A DNA stretch of 64,000 nucleotides, taken from Thermoplasmata archaeon (GTDB taxonomy: Archaea > Thermoplasmatota > Thermoplasmata > Lutacidiplasmatales > UBA184). Of the stretch, positions 28,930 to 38,158 are shown one piece after another. Location: NCBI GenBank assembly GCA_021819135.1, contig JAKASE010000003.1, positions 62,001 to 126,000 of the forward strand. Reading direction: 5' to 3'. Position numbers and translations under genes: made by a program. Under the pieces are notes generated by a model. That model saw nothing but the letters and a program-made list of their open reading frames with translations. It did not search any database and had not been told where the DNA came from. Position 1 is the first letter of the stretch. Each line of letters begins with the position of its first letter.

Positions 28930-29925
28930 ATGACCCCAGCGCGCTCGTTCTCGGAGGCCCTCGTCTCGACCCCCCTGTTCTTCGAGCCGGTCCCCCCGAT
29001 GGGAAGGAGCCCGGCGGCGCGCGTCACCGAGCGGGTGGAGGCGATCGCTTGCCTCGTCCGGGAGGTCCCCCGTCTCGATGCCCTCGACGTCCCCGAGCTG
29101 GTGGACGAGAACCACGAGGGCCGCCCCCGATACCGCTCGGGCGACATCCGTCCGTTCGCGGTCCGGCTGCAGGAGGCGACGGAACGTCCCGCCGTGATCA
29201 ACCGGATCGTGGCCCACGTCGCCTCCGCCCCCGAGCTCGAGCGGTGGGCCACCGAGACGACCGCCCTCGGGCTGCGGCACGTGGTGCTCGTCGGCGGGGC
29301 GAGCCGCTTCATCCCGTACCCCGGCCCCTCGGTCGCGGACGCGAACCGGCTCTGCCGTCCGATCTTCCGGGACGCCGGTGGCTCGATCGGCAACATCGCG
29401 ATCCCGCAGCGGGTCGGCGAACCGCACCGGATGCTGTCGAAGACCCGCGTCGGCGCCTCGTTCTTCACCACCCAGATCCTCTTTGACGGCGACCGGGCCG
29501 TCGACCTGGTGCGGCAGTACGCCTATCTCTGTCGCCAGGCCTCGATCCCTCCGGCGACCGTCCTGCTGGGCTTCGCCCCGGTCGCGGACGACCAAGACGT
29601 CGAGTTCGTCCGATGGCTCGGCGCCGAGATCCCGGAGACGATCGAACAGATGCTCCTCGAGGAGGACGAGGCGGAGGTCCTTCGGCGAAGCGAGGCCCGG
29701 GCGATCGCGCTCTGGGAGACCGTTCGCGCCACCGTGGCCCGAGAGGAGCTCGAGGTCCCCCTCGGCGTGAACGTGGAGCAGGTCTCCTCCCGTCACCTCG
29801 ACGCCGCGGCCCACCTGCTCCGCGAGTTCGCCCGGCGCATCGACTCGGTCCCGTCCGCCGGACCGGGCACGGAGGCGCCGGACCCGAGCCCGGGGCGGTC
29901 CGCCCCCTCCGGCTCTACCGTCTAG
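28930..29925 (+). CDS. methylenetetrahydrofolate reductase-like protein
   Basis: LFFEPVPPMGRS...VTERVEAIACLVREVPRLDALDVPEL...GLRHVVLVGGASRFIPYPGPSVADANRL...GASFFTTQILFDGD. The 28876 ATG overlaps a TATA-like ACTTATCCC, so ATG 28930 preferred. Confidence 0.7.
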   Translation: MTPARSFSEALVSTPLFFEPVPPMGRSPAARVTERVEAIACLVREVPRLDALDVPELVDENHEGRPRYRSGDIRPFAVRLQEATERPAVINRIVAHVASAPELERWATETTALGLRHVVLVGGASRFIPYPGPSVADANRLCRPIFRDAGGSIGNIAIPQRVGEPHRMLSKTRVGASFFTTQILFDGDRAVDLVRQYAYLCRQASIPPATVLLGFAPVADDQDVEFVRWLGAEIPETIEQMLLEEDEAEVLRRSEARAIALWETVRATVAREELEVPLGVNVEQVSSRHLDAAAHLLREFARRIDSVPSAGPGTEAPDPSPGRSAPSGSTV

Positions 29926-31057
29926 GCGGGCGTCGGCGGACGGTCCGATCGACCGGCCGTCCGTCGATCCACCACGGCGTCCCGTCCACGTCGACATCGG
30001 CCCCGGCGAGCGTCGTCCGAAAGATGGACGGGGCCTCTCGGACCCCTGCGGCCCGGGGTCCCCGGGCGATCACGAGCCCGATCACGCCCGTTCCGAGGTC
30101 CCCGATCTCCGGGGCCCGACCGGCCGACGGATTGAGCCCGAACGTCACGGCCCGAACGATCGTGGGCCGGGGTCTCCGGGGACCGAACGTCGCCGCGAAC
30201 GCCCGCCCGCCCCGGCTGAACGCGAACTCGGCGAGCCGCCCCTCGTGGAACCGGAACCGGGCCCCGTAGGAGACCGGAGGGTCGGTGGACCGGTCGTACG
30301 TCGGGCGGTTCGACTCCCACGTCCCCTCCGGGGATCGGGCGACGATACCCGCCGAGACCCGTCCGGTCGGAAGGGTGGTCCACTCCCTCCGGGACCGCCG
30401 GTTGGGACCGTGAGGTCGTCCGTCCTCGACCGCCCGGCTCCCCGGGGCGAGCCGGAGCTCGAGGTCGGTCCCGTTCGGATGCCGCACGCTCAGGCGACGG
30501 GCCCGGGCGAGCCGACGGAGCACCGCGGCCCCCCGGCGCGCGAGCCGCTCCGGCGGCACCAGGGTCGCCGACAGCATCTCCTCTTGCCACGCGGTGAGGT
30601 CGGCCCGGTAGCGCGCGGCCGCCTCCGGGGTGACCGTGGCGATCGCGAGGCGTACGGCCCGCAGGCGCGCGCGCCGGGCTTCGCGCCACCATCGCTCGCC
30701 GTGGCGGTCGAGAAGCGCCGTGCGGTCGGCCGGCGTGAGGCCGAGCAGCCGGTGATATCCCTCGGGTCCGGGAAGATAGACATACGCGTCGCTCGCCCGG
30801 GCCCATGCGGGGGAGGCGCCGGGGTACGGGGGGGTCCCCGGCAGGGTCACCGAGCGGAAGAACGCCTCCTCGTCCTCGACGACGAGCGCGGCCTCGGCGC
30901 CCATCCGCCGGGCCTCCACGACGATCCCCCGGGCCCAGCCGAGGGCGTGGCTCCAGGACTCGACCGTCACCCGTTCCCCGGGGCGTACCGAGAGGTACCG
31001 CCGGAGGACGTGCGCGCCGAGGGCCTCGTCCGGTCGACTCGGCACGCCGCTCCTCAC
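29915..31057 (-). CDS. M29-like aminopeptidase
   Basis: VLRRYLSVRPGERVTVESWSHALGWARGIVVEARRMGAEAALVVEDEEAFFRSV...TVEDG-like middle; TTLAGADVDVDGTPWWIDGRPV C-term. Start uncertain. Confidence 0.6.
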   Translation of the reverse strand: MRSGVPSRPDEALGAHVLRRYLSVRPGERVTVESWSHALGWARGIVVEARRMGAEAALVVEDEEAFFRSVTLPGTPPYPGASPAWARASDAYVYLPGPEGYHRLLGLTPADRTALLDRHGERWWREARRARLRAVRLAIATVTPEAAARYRADLTAWQEEMLSATLVPPERLARRGAAVLRRLARARRLSVRHPNGTDLELRLAPGSRAVEDGRPHGPNRRSRREWTTLPTGRVSAGIVARSPEGTWESNRPTYDRSTDPPVSYGARFRFHEGRLAEFAFSRGGRAFAATFGPRRPRPTIVRAVTFGLNPSAGRAPEIGDLGTGVIGLVIARGPRAAGVREAPSIFRTTLAGADVDVDGTPWWIDGRPVDRTVRRRPPRR

Positions 31058-31530
31058 CGGGCCGGCGTGGCCCGCCCGTCCTCCCTGTGGGGGTGATGGT
31101 GCCCGGTCCGTCCCCCGGCGACGGCCGGGGTGGCCGCGAGCCACCCTCCGTCCAGGATCCCCTTCACCCCGCGCAGGTCCTCGGCGGCCGACTCGATCTC
31201 CCGTCGCCGTCCCAGGAGCACGACCACCTCCGCGCAGGCGTCCCCTTCGAGGTGCACGTGGGTCGTCGAGCGGATGTGTTCTCCCCACCGGTGCTCCGCG
31301 GCGGTCAGCCGCCGGAGGACGTTGGGGGCGGAATGCCGGTAGAGGAGGGCCACGACGCCGAGCGCATCCGCCTCCGGGTCCGTGAGCGTCCGCTCCGAGA
31401 GCTCCTTGCGGATGAGGGCGCGAACGGCATCCGAACGGCTCGGGCTGTTGCGCTCCCCGACCCACCGGTCGAGGAGCGCGAGCAGATCGGGCTCGATCGA
31501 CACTCCCACGCGGACGACGCGTCGGCTCAC
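31054..31530 (-). CDS. nikR: NikR-family nickel-responsive transcriptional regulator
   Basis: Ribbon-helix-helix N-term (RVGVSIEPDLLALLDRWVGERNSPSRSDAVRALIRKEL) and C-term with H-x10-H-x-H-x5-C spacing (EHRWGEHIRSTTHVHLEGDAC) matching NikR ligands H76/H87/H89/C95. Confidence 0.85.
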   Translation of the reverse strand: MSRRVVRVGVSIEPDLLALLDRWVGERNSPSRSDAVRALIRKELSERTLTDPEADALGVVALLYRHSAPNVLRRLTAAEHRWGEHIRSTTHVHLEGDACAEVVVLLGRRREIESAAEDLRGVKGILDGGWLAATPAVAGGRTGHHHPHREDGRATPAR

Positions 31531-32642
31531 GGATTCGGTGCCGGGGGCGTCGCCTCGGTCTCGGAGGGCGTCGCGGGCGCTCCGGATCCGGGGAACCCCC
31601 TCTGTTCGTATCCCTTGATCCGGTAGATGAGCATGGCGATGAGCCAGCTTGCGACGAAGATAGCGACCACGACGTAGCCGATGCTCTCGAGGTTGAGCCC
31701 GGCGAGGGCGGTCCAGAACGGCCCGCTGAGGCCGATCTCCGATCCCACCACGCCGAGGAGCTCCATGCCCCCGATGGCGAAGGCCACGAGCACGGAGATC
31801 ACCGTCAGGGTCAGGTTGTAGAACACCTTTCGGATCGGATTGTTGAACGCCCACCCGTAGGCATAGCGCATCGCGAACCCGTCCGAGGTATCGGAGAGGA
31901 CCATCCCGCAGGTGAAGAGCAGCGGGAGGACGAGGATCGTCCACAGCGGGACGGTGCCCGACACCCCGATGCCGACGCTCAGCACGATGAGCGCGATCTC
32001 GGTCGCCGTGTCGAACCCCAGGCCGAACAGCACGCCGACCGGGTAGATCTGCCACGGTTCCTCGACCGTGCGGAAGAGCCGGTAGAAGTACCGGTAGAGG
32101 AACCCGCGCTGGTTGAGCTGGGCCTCGTACTCGGCCTCGTCGAGGCGTCCGGTCCGGGCCGCCCGGAACATGCGGTAGACCTCGAAGACGATCAGGAGGT
32201 TGATGAACCCGATCAGGAAGAGGAAGAAGCCGGAGATGGCGGTCCCGAGGACCGCCCCGATCGACTGGATCGCCCCGAGGTGGCTCTTGATGTAGTTGGT
32301 GAGGAAGATCAACGCGACGATGAGCCCGGCCACGATCGTGGAGTGGCCGAGGGAGAACCAGGTACCGACCGTGAGCGGCCGCTTCCCGTCGTGGAGCAGC
32401 TTGCGCGTCGTGTTATCGATCGCCGCGATGTGGTCGGCATCGAACCCGTGACGGAGACCCAGGATGTAGGCGATGAGGCCGATCCCGGCGAGTACCGGCC
32501 AGCGGAGCCCGAGGAGGTAGGAGGCGTAGAATCCGCCGATCGTGGCCCCGACGATCACCGTGTAGAGGAGGGCCATCCGGGTCCGTTCCCCCGCGGTGAG
32601 GCGCAGGTCGGCCCCACCGGCCCGGAGGGAGGAGGATGCCAT
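31527..32642 (-). CDS. NiCoT-family nickel/cobalt transporter
   Basis: ILGLRHGFDADHIAAIDNTTRKLLHDGKRPLTVGTWFSLGHSTIV; ATG 32642 placed downstream of TATA-like GGTTAAACC. Confidence 0.93.
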   Translation of the reverse strand: MASSSLRAGGADLRLTAGERTRMALLYTVIVGATIGGFYASYLLGLRWPVLAGIGLIAYILGLRHGFDADHIAAIDNTTRKLLHDGKRPLTVGTWFSLGHSTIVAGLIVALIFLTNYIKSHLGAIQSIGAVLGTAISGFFLFLIGFINLLIVFEVYRMFRAARTGRLDEAEYEAQLNQRGFLYRYFYRLFRTVEEPWQIYPVGVLFGLGFDTATEIALIVLSVGIGVSGTVPLWTILVLPLLFTCGMVLSDTSDGFAMRYAYGWAFNNPIRKVFYNLTLTVISVLVAFAIGGMELLGVVGSEIGLSGPFWTALAGLNLESIGYVVVAIFVASWLIAMLIYRIKGYEQRGFPGSGAPATPSETEATPPAPNP

Positions 32643-32713
32643 CGTCCCGCCCACACGGCCGGTGGGTTTAACCGTTATGTCGTCTTCAAAAATCGTCACA
32701 CCGGCGGGGACCG

Positions 32714-33355
32714 TCAGTGGAGGGCGGCCGTGAGCGCCGCCGTCGCGGGCGCAAGGTCCTCGTCCCCGAGCAGGAAGATCGTGTCGGTGTAGCAGGAGAG
32801 CGCCTCGACGATGTTGATCCCGCGGGTCGAGAGCACACCCGTCAGGTGACGGAGGAGGCCCGGGGTCTCCTCGATGCTCTCGGGGCTCGTCACCGCGACC
32901 TCGATCAGGTTCTTGCGGACGGAGATCACCTGGCTCTCCCGCAGGGCATGGGTCACCCGGGTCACCGAATCCTCGTCCACGAGGACGACCGTGCCCCGGG
33001 AGACCTGGATGAGGCGGCAGAGCGAGTTCTCGTCGAGAAGCTCTTCGACGACGTCCCCCAGGCGCTGAAGGACCTCCACCCCTTCGGCGACCGTCACGGC
33101 GGCGACCCGGGTCCGCGTCTCGATGCGGCTCTTGCGCAGGACCCGACGGACCCCGGCCTCCCGGAACGCTTCCCCGCCCCGGGGGTACCGGCGGCAGGCC
33201 GCGAGGATGGCATCCGTTCCCTTGAGGCCGAGCTCCTCCCGGATCCGTCGGGCGATCGCGGAATAGTTCCCGATCCGCAGCCGGATCGCGTCGGCGATGA
33301 CGGGGTGGGCGTCGAGGTACTCGCGGACCTGCACGGCGACGGAACGATCGGGCAT
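32714..33355 (-). CDS. ACT-domain-containing putative transcriptional regulator
   Basis: N-terminal helix-turn-helix-like LRIGNYSAIARRIREELGLKGTDAILAACRRY, two ACT-like segments (VTSPESIEETPGLLRHLTGVLSTRGINIVEALSCYTDTIFLLGDEDL). Confidence 0.65.
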   Translation of the reverse strand: MPDRSVAVQVREYLDAHPVIADAIRLRIGNYSAIARRIREELGLKGTDAILAACRRYPRGGEAFREAGVRRVLRKSRIETRTRVAAVTVAEGVEVLQRLGDVVEELLDENSLCRLIQVSRGTVVLVDEDSVTRVTHALRESQVISVRKNLIEVAVTSPESIEETPGLLRHLTGVLSTRGINIVEALSCYTDTIFLLGDEDLAPATAALTAALH

Positions 33356-33357
33356 AA

Positions 33358-33393
33358 TTGTCTCATTTAGGACAAAACTGCCTAATTGTGTCC
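33358..33393. promoter_or_regulatory. overlapping inverted repeats in divergent ACT regulator / argG promoter
   Basis: TTGTC-tcatttag-GACAA (33358-33375) and GGACA-aaactgcctaattg-TGTCC (33370-33393); argG-side TATA tataaa at 33410-33415. Confidence 0.5.
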
Positions 33394-33452
33394 AGCGACG
33401 GTCACATCCTATAAATCCCTCTCCCCCGCTCGCATGCGCACCCACACCGACC

Positions 33453-34694
33453 GTGCCGAAACCAAAGATCGTCCTGGCGTATTCCGGGGGGCTCGACACC
33501 TCCGTCGCGATCCCCTGGCTCCGAGAGAACAAGTCCGCGGACGTCGTCGCGGTGACCGTCGATGTCGGCCAGCCGGTCGACCTCGAGCGGGTCCGCCGCA
33601 AGGCCGAGGCCTCGGGGGCGACCCGGGCCTACGTGGCCGATGCGCGGAGGGAGTTCGCCGAGGAGTTCATCGCTCCGGCGCTGCGGGCGAACGCGCTCTA
33701 CGAGGGGGTCTACCCGCTGAGCACCGCCCTCGCGCGGCCGCTCATCGCCCGGCACCTCGTCCGGGTCGCCCGGAAGGAGGGCGCCCAGTACGTCGCCCAC
33801 GGCTGCACGGGCAAGGGCAACGACCAGGTCCGGTTCGACCTGTCCACGACCGGCCTCGCCCCCGAGCTCGAGGTGATCGCCCCGGCCCGGGAGTGGTCGA
33901 TGACGCGCGAGGACGAGATCGGGTTCGCCCAGGCGCACGGTGTGCCGGTCGACGCGACGAAGGCCTCGCCGTACAGCACCGACGAGAACCTGTGGGGCCG
34001 CTCGGTCGAGTGCGGCATCCTCGAGGACCCGAGCGTCGAGCCCCCCGAGGAGGCGTTCGGCTGGACGCGGGCTCCGTCGGAAGGACCGGACGAGCCCGAG
34101 TACGTCACGATCTCCTTCGAGCGGGGCACGCCCACCGGTCTCAACGGCCGTTCGGCGCCCCTCCACGAACTGATCGCGGAGCTCAACCGGACGGCCGGAA
34201 CGCACGGGGTGGGTCGGATCGACCACCTCGAGTCCCGGGTCGTCGGGATCAAGTCCCGCGAGGTCTACGAGTGCCCGGCGGCGGTCGTCCTGATCGCGGC
34301 CCATCAGGCGCTCGAGGCGCTCGTGCTCCCCCGGGACGTGCTCGACTACAAGCGCTCGGTCGAGCAGCGGTACTCCCAGCTCATCTACGACGGTCTCTGG
34401 TTCACCCCGCTCAAGAGCGCGCTCGACGCGTTCGTCACCGCGACCCAGGAGCGGGTGTCGGGCGAGGTGGCGGTCAAGCTCTACAAGGGGTCGGCGCGGG
34501 TCACGGGACGGCGCTCGGAGAACGCGCTGTACCAGACGGCGCTCGCCACGTACTCCTCCGGCGACCAGTACCGCCGTCAGATGGCGGAGGGGTTCATCTA
34601 CGTCTGGGGGCTGCCCGCGCGCACGTGGGCCGCCGTGGGGGCGCGATCCGCCCCGGCCGTGGTATCGCCGACCCGGACGCGCGCTCGTCGTTGA
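33453..34694 (+). CDS. argG: argininosuccinate synthase
   Basis: MPKPKIVLAYSGGLDTSVAIPWL...AHGCTGKGNDQVRFD...SPYSTDENLWGRSVECGILED. Confidence 0.96.
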   Translation: MPKPKIVLAYSGGLDTSVAIPWLRENKSADVVAVTVDVGQPVDLERVRRKAEASGATRAYVADARREFAEEFIAPALRANALYEGVYPLSTALARPLIARHLVRVARKEGAQYVAHGCTGKGNDQVRFDLSTTGLAPELEVIAPAREWSMTREDEIGFAQAHGVPVDATKASPYSTDENLWGRSVECGILEDPSVEPPEEAFGWTRAPSEGPDEPEYVTISFERGTPTGLNGRSAPLHELIAELNRTAGTHGVGRIDHLESRVVGIKSREVYECPAAVVLIAAHQALEALVLPRDVLDYKRSVEQRYSQLIYDGLWFTPLKSALDAFVTATQERVSGEVAVKLYKGSARVTGRRSENALYQTALATYSSGDQYRRQMAEGFIYVWGLPARTWAAVGARSAPAVVSPTRTRARR

Positions 34695-34711
34695 GCCCCG
34701 TTGAGCCGCTC

Positions 34712-36127
34712 ATGACCGGATCCACTGCCCCACCGTCGTACGTGCGTTCTCCCGGCGCGGCGTTCCTCGCCTCGCTCCCGGTCGACCGGGCCCTGGCCCG
34801 GTTCGATCTCGCGGGAAGCATCGCGCATGTGGAGATGCTGGTCGCCTCGCGCCTCCTCCCCGCCGACGAGGGGGATCGACTCGTGGGGGGGCTTCGCGCG
34901 ATCGCGCTCGAGATCGCGGCCGGGACGTTCCCCTGGCGGACCGACCTCGAGGACGTCCACACGAACGTGGAGCTTCGGCTGACCGAGCTCGTCGGACCGG
35001 TGGGGGGGAAGCTTCACACCGCGCGCAGCCGCAACGACCAGGTCGCGCTCGACGAGCGGCTCTATCTCCGGGCGACCGTCCGCGGGATCGTGGGGTCCCT
35101 CCTCGACCTCGGCTCCGTCCTCCTCGAACGGGCCCGCGCGGAGGCCTCCACCCCGATGCCCGGCTACACGCATCTCCAGCGGGCCCAGCCGGTGACGGTC
35201 GGTCACTGGCTGCTCGCGCACTTCTGGCGGATCGACCGGGACGTCGATCGGCTGCTCGCGACGGCCGCTCGAGCGAACGTCTCCCCGCTCGGCGCGGGAG
35301 CGCTCGCGGGCTCGACCCTCCCGATCGACCCGAAGTTCGTGGCCGACCGCCTCGGGTTCGACCGCGCGTTCGAGAACTCGATCGATGCCGTGAGCGACCG
35401 CGACTACTTCGCGGAGCTGCTCTTCGATCTCGGGCTCCTCGCGGTGCACGCGAGCGCGCTCGCCGAGGAGATCGTCCTCTTCGCGTCGAAGGAGTTCGGG
35501 TACCTCGAGCGGACCCCCTCGCTCGGCTCGGGGAGCTCGCTCATGCCGCAGAAGCGGAACCCCGACGTCGCCGAGCTCGTGCGCGGGAAGGCGGGGCGGG
35601 TGATCGGTGACCTGGTCGCCCTCCTCACCACCCTGAAGGGGCTCCCGCTCGCCTACGACCGGGACCTCCAGGAGGACAAGGCCCCGGTCCTGGACGCGGT
35701 GGGGACCCTCCACGACGTGGTGACCGCCCTCGCGAGCGCTCTGCCGACCCTGACCCTCGACCGGGGGCGGCTCGCGAGCGCATCGGCCGACCCTGAGCTC
35801 TACGCCACCGACCTCGCGGAACGCGCGGTCGAACGGGGGGTACCTTTCCGGGTCGCGCACGAATCGGTCGGTACGCTCTACGCCGGACCGGGGGGACCGG
35901 ACGTCGTCGCGGTCTCCGCCGGTCTCGGTATCCCGTCGGGGAGCGCGGAAGGCGGGATCGACCCGCTCGCCGCGCTGCGGCGGCGCCGCTCTCCCGGGGC
36001 TCCCGGGGCGATCTCCTCCCAGCTGGAGCTTGCCGGCGCGCGCCTAGAGGACCGCCGGAACTCACTCTCCTCGCTCGACCGGAAGGTCGCGCAGATCGAG
36101 GAGCTTTTGACCGAGGTGGCAAAGTGA
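34712..36127 (+). CDS. argH: argininosuccinate lyase
   Basis: DVHTNVELRLTELVGPVGGKLHTARSRNDQVALDERLYLR...GSSLMPQKRNPDVAELVRGKAG. Confidence 0.96.
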   Translation: MTGSTAPPSYVRSPGAAFLASLPVDRALARFDLAGSIAHVEMLVASRLLPADEGDRLVGGLRAIALEIAAGTFPWRTDLEDVHTNVELRLTELVGPVGGKLHTARSRNDQVALDERLYLRATVRGIVGSLLDLGSVLLERARAEASTPMPGYTHLQRAQPVTVGHWLLAHFWRIDRDVDRLLATAARANVSPLGAGALAGSTLPIDPKFVADRLGFDRAFENSIDAVSDRDYFAELLFDLGLLAVHASALAEEIVLFASKEFGYLERTPSLGSGSSLMPQKRNPDVAELVRGKAGRVIGDLVALLTTLKGLPLAYDRDLQEDKAPVLDAVGTLHDVVTALASALPTLTLDRGRLASASADPELYATDLAERAVERGVPFRVAHESVGTLYAGPGGPDVVAVSAGLGIPSGSAEGGIDPLAALRRRRSPGAPGAISSQLELAGARLEDRRNSLSSLDRKVAQIEELLTEVAK

Positions 36128-36285
36128 CGCAGTGCCCTGAGTGCGACGCGGCCGTGGCGAACAGCGCGATGGTGACCGGGGAGATCTTCCCCTGCCCCGA
36201 TTGCGGGACCGAGCTCGAGGTCACCGGCAAGGAGCCCTTCACCGTCGAACCTGCCCCGAAGGAAGCCGAGGACTGGGGTGAGTGA
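36124..36285 (+). CDS. lysW: amino-group carrier protein LysW
   Basis: Manual translation VTQCPECDAAVANSAMVTGEIFPCPDCGTELEVTGKEPFTVEPAPKEAEDWGE*; CPxC/CPDCG zinc site and C-terminal EDWGE. Absent from ORF track. Confidence 0.95.
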   Translation: MTQCPECDAAVANSAMVTGEIFPCPDCGTELEVTGKEPFTVEPAPKEAEDWGE

Positions 36286-37129
36286 CGGGTTCCGGCTCGG
36301 GCTCTTCTCGACGATCATCCGCCCGGAGGAGAAGTGGCTCCTCGCGGCGGCGGAGGCCCGGGGCATCGCGGTCGACCGGATCGATGACGGGGAGGTGACG
36401 TTCGGCCTCGAACGCCCGGCGCACCTCCCCGATGTGGTGCTGAACCGATCGGTCAGTCACACCCGCTCGGTCTACGCGGCCCGGTGCTTCGCCCACTACG
36501 GCGTACCGACCGTCAATGAGCCGGACGTGATCGACCTCGCGGGCGACAAGATCCGGACCTCGCTCCGGCTCTTCGAGCGCGGGGTGCCCACGCCCCGGGT
36601 CGTCGTCGCCCTCTCGCCCGAGGCGGCCCTGAAGGCCGTGGAGTCGGTGGGATACCCGGCGGTGCTGAAGCCGGCGGTCGGCTCCTGGGGCCGCCTGATG
36701 GCCAAGGTCTCGTCCGCCGACGAGGCGCTCCAGGTCATCGAGCACAAGAGCGCCCTGGCCTCGCCGATCCACTCGATCTACTACGTCCAGGAGTACGTGC
36801 CGAAGCCCGACCGGGACCTGCGCGCGTTCGTGGTCGGCTCGGAGGTCGTCGCGGCGATGTTCCGGCGATCGTCGGAGTGGCGGACGAATGCCGCCCGTGG
36901 GGGCCAGGTCGAGCCGGCGCCCCTCACCCCGGAGCTCGTGGACCTGTCCCTGCGGGCGGCGGCGGCGGTCGGCGGGGGGGTCCTCGCGGTGGACCTCATG
37001 GAGTCCCCGAAGGGCCTCGTCGTCCACGAGGTGAACCCCACCCCCGAGTTCAAGGCCCTGAGCGGAACGACCGGCGTCGACATCGCCGGCAAGATCGTCG
37101 ATCACGCGGTCGGGATCGGCCGGCGATGA
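36278..37129 (+). CDS. lysX: LysW ligase (LysX/ArgX family, ATP-grasp)
   Basis: VLNRSVSHTRSVYAARCFAHYGVPTVNEPDVIDLAGDKIRTSLRLFERGVPTPR...LKPAVGSWGRLMAKV...VHEVNPTPEFKALSGTTGVDIAGKIVD. Confidence 0.92.
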   Translation: MSDGFRLGLFSTIIRPEEKWLLAAAEARGIAVDRIDDGEVTFGLERPAHLPDVVLNRSVSHTRSVYAARCFAHYGVPTVNEPDVIDLAGDKIRTSLRLFERGVPTPRVVVALSPEAALKAVESVGYPAVLKPAVGSWGRLMAKVSSADEALQVIEHKSALASPIHSIYYVQEYVPKPDRDLRAFVVGSEVVAAMFRRSSEWRTNAARGGQVEPAPLTPELVDLSLRAAAAVGGGVLAVDLMESPKGLVVHEVNPTPEFKALSGTTGVDIAGKIVDHAVGIGRR

Positions 37130-38151
37130 AGGTCTCCGTGGTCGGGGGCTCCGGCTACGTCGGCGGCGAGCTCCTCCGTCTCCTCGCCCGGCATCCGGCG
37201 GCCGAGCTCTCACAGGTGACGTCGGACTCGATGGCCGGTCGCCCGCTCTCCCGTGCCCACCCGACGCTGCGCAAGGTCTCCTCGCTCACGTTCGTGCCCC
37301 ACGCGGCGCTCGGCCCGGCGGACGTGACGTTCGTCGCCACCCCCCACGGGGAGGCGATGGCCCGGATGCCCGAGCTCTTGGCGAGCGGAGGGACCGTGAT
37401 CGATCTCTCGGCCGACCATCGGCTCCGGGACCCCGCGCAGTATCCGCGCTACTACCATGCCGACCACCCGCATCCCGAACTGCTCTCGCGGGCCGTCCCG
37501 GGGATCCCGGAGTTCTACCGGGACGCCCTGCGCGGCGCTTCGCTCATCGCGGTGCCGGGATGCATCGCCACGGCGGCGATCCTGGCGCTGAAGCCGCTTG
37601 CGGCGCAGGGGTGGATCGGCCCCTCGCCGATCGTCGTCGACGCGAAGAGCGGCTCCTCCGCGAGCGGACGGGACGCGGGCCCCGCCGGTCTGCACGCCGA
37701 ACGGTCCGGCGTCATGCGGGCCTACGCTCCGACCGGGCACCGCCACACCGCGGAGATCGAGCAGGAGGTGGGGAGCCCCGTCGCGCTCTCGTGCCACGGG
37801 GTCGAGGCGGTCCGCGGGGTGCTCGCGACCGCCCACGTGTTCCTCCGGCAGCCGGTCACGGAGAAGGACCTCTGGCGGACCTACCGGGCCGCGTTCGGGT
37901 CGGAACCGTTCGTCCGCATCGTCCACGAGTCGGACGGCCTCTACCGGGAACCCGAACCGAAGATCCTCGCGGGGACGAACTTCTGCGACATCGGGTTCGC
38001 CGTCGACGCGTCAAGGGGCCGGGTGGTCACCCTCTCCGCGCTCGACAATCTCATGAAGGGGGCCGCGGGCGCCGCGGTCCAGTGCTTCAACCTGAAGGCC
38101 GGGGTTCCCGAGACGACCGGGCTCGACTTCCTCGGGCTGCACCCGATCTAG
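37126..38151 (+). CDS. lysY: LysW-L-2-aminoadipate/glutamate 6-phosphate reductase
   Basis: MKVSVVGGSGYVGGELLRLLARHP...GGTVIDLSADHRLRDPAQYPRYY...AVPGCIATAAILALKPL. Confidence 0.92.
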   Translation: MKVSVVGGSGYVGGELLRLLARHPAAELSQVTSDSMAGRPLSRAHPTLRKVSSLTFVPHAALGPADVTFVATPHGEAMARMPELLASGGTVIDLSADHRLRDPAQYPRYYHADHPHPELLSRAVPGIPEFYRDALRGASLIAVPGCIATAAILALKPLAAQGWIGPSPIVVDAKSGSSASGRDAGPAGLHAERSGVMRAYAPTGHRHTAEIEQEVGSPVALSCHGVEAVRGVLATAHVFLRQPVTEKDLWRTYRAAFGSEPFVRIVHESDGLYREPEPKILAGTNFCDIGFAVDASRGRVVTLSALDNLMKGAAGAAVQCFNLKAGVPETTGLDFLGLHPI

Positions 38152-38158
38152 GGGCGAC

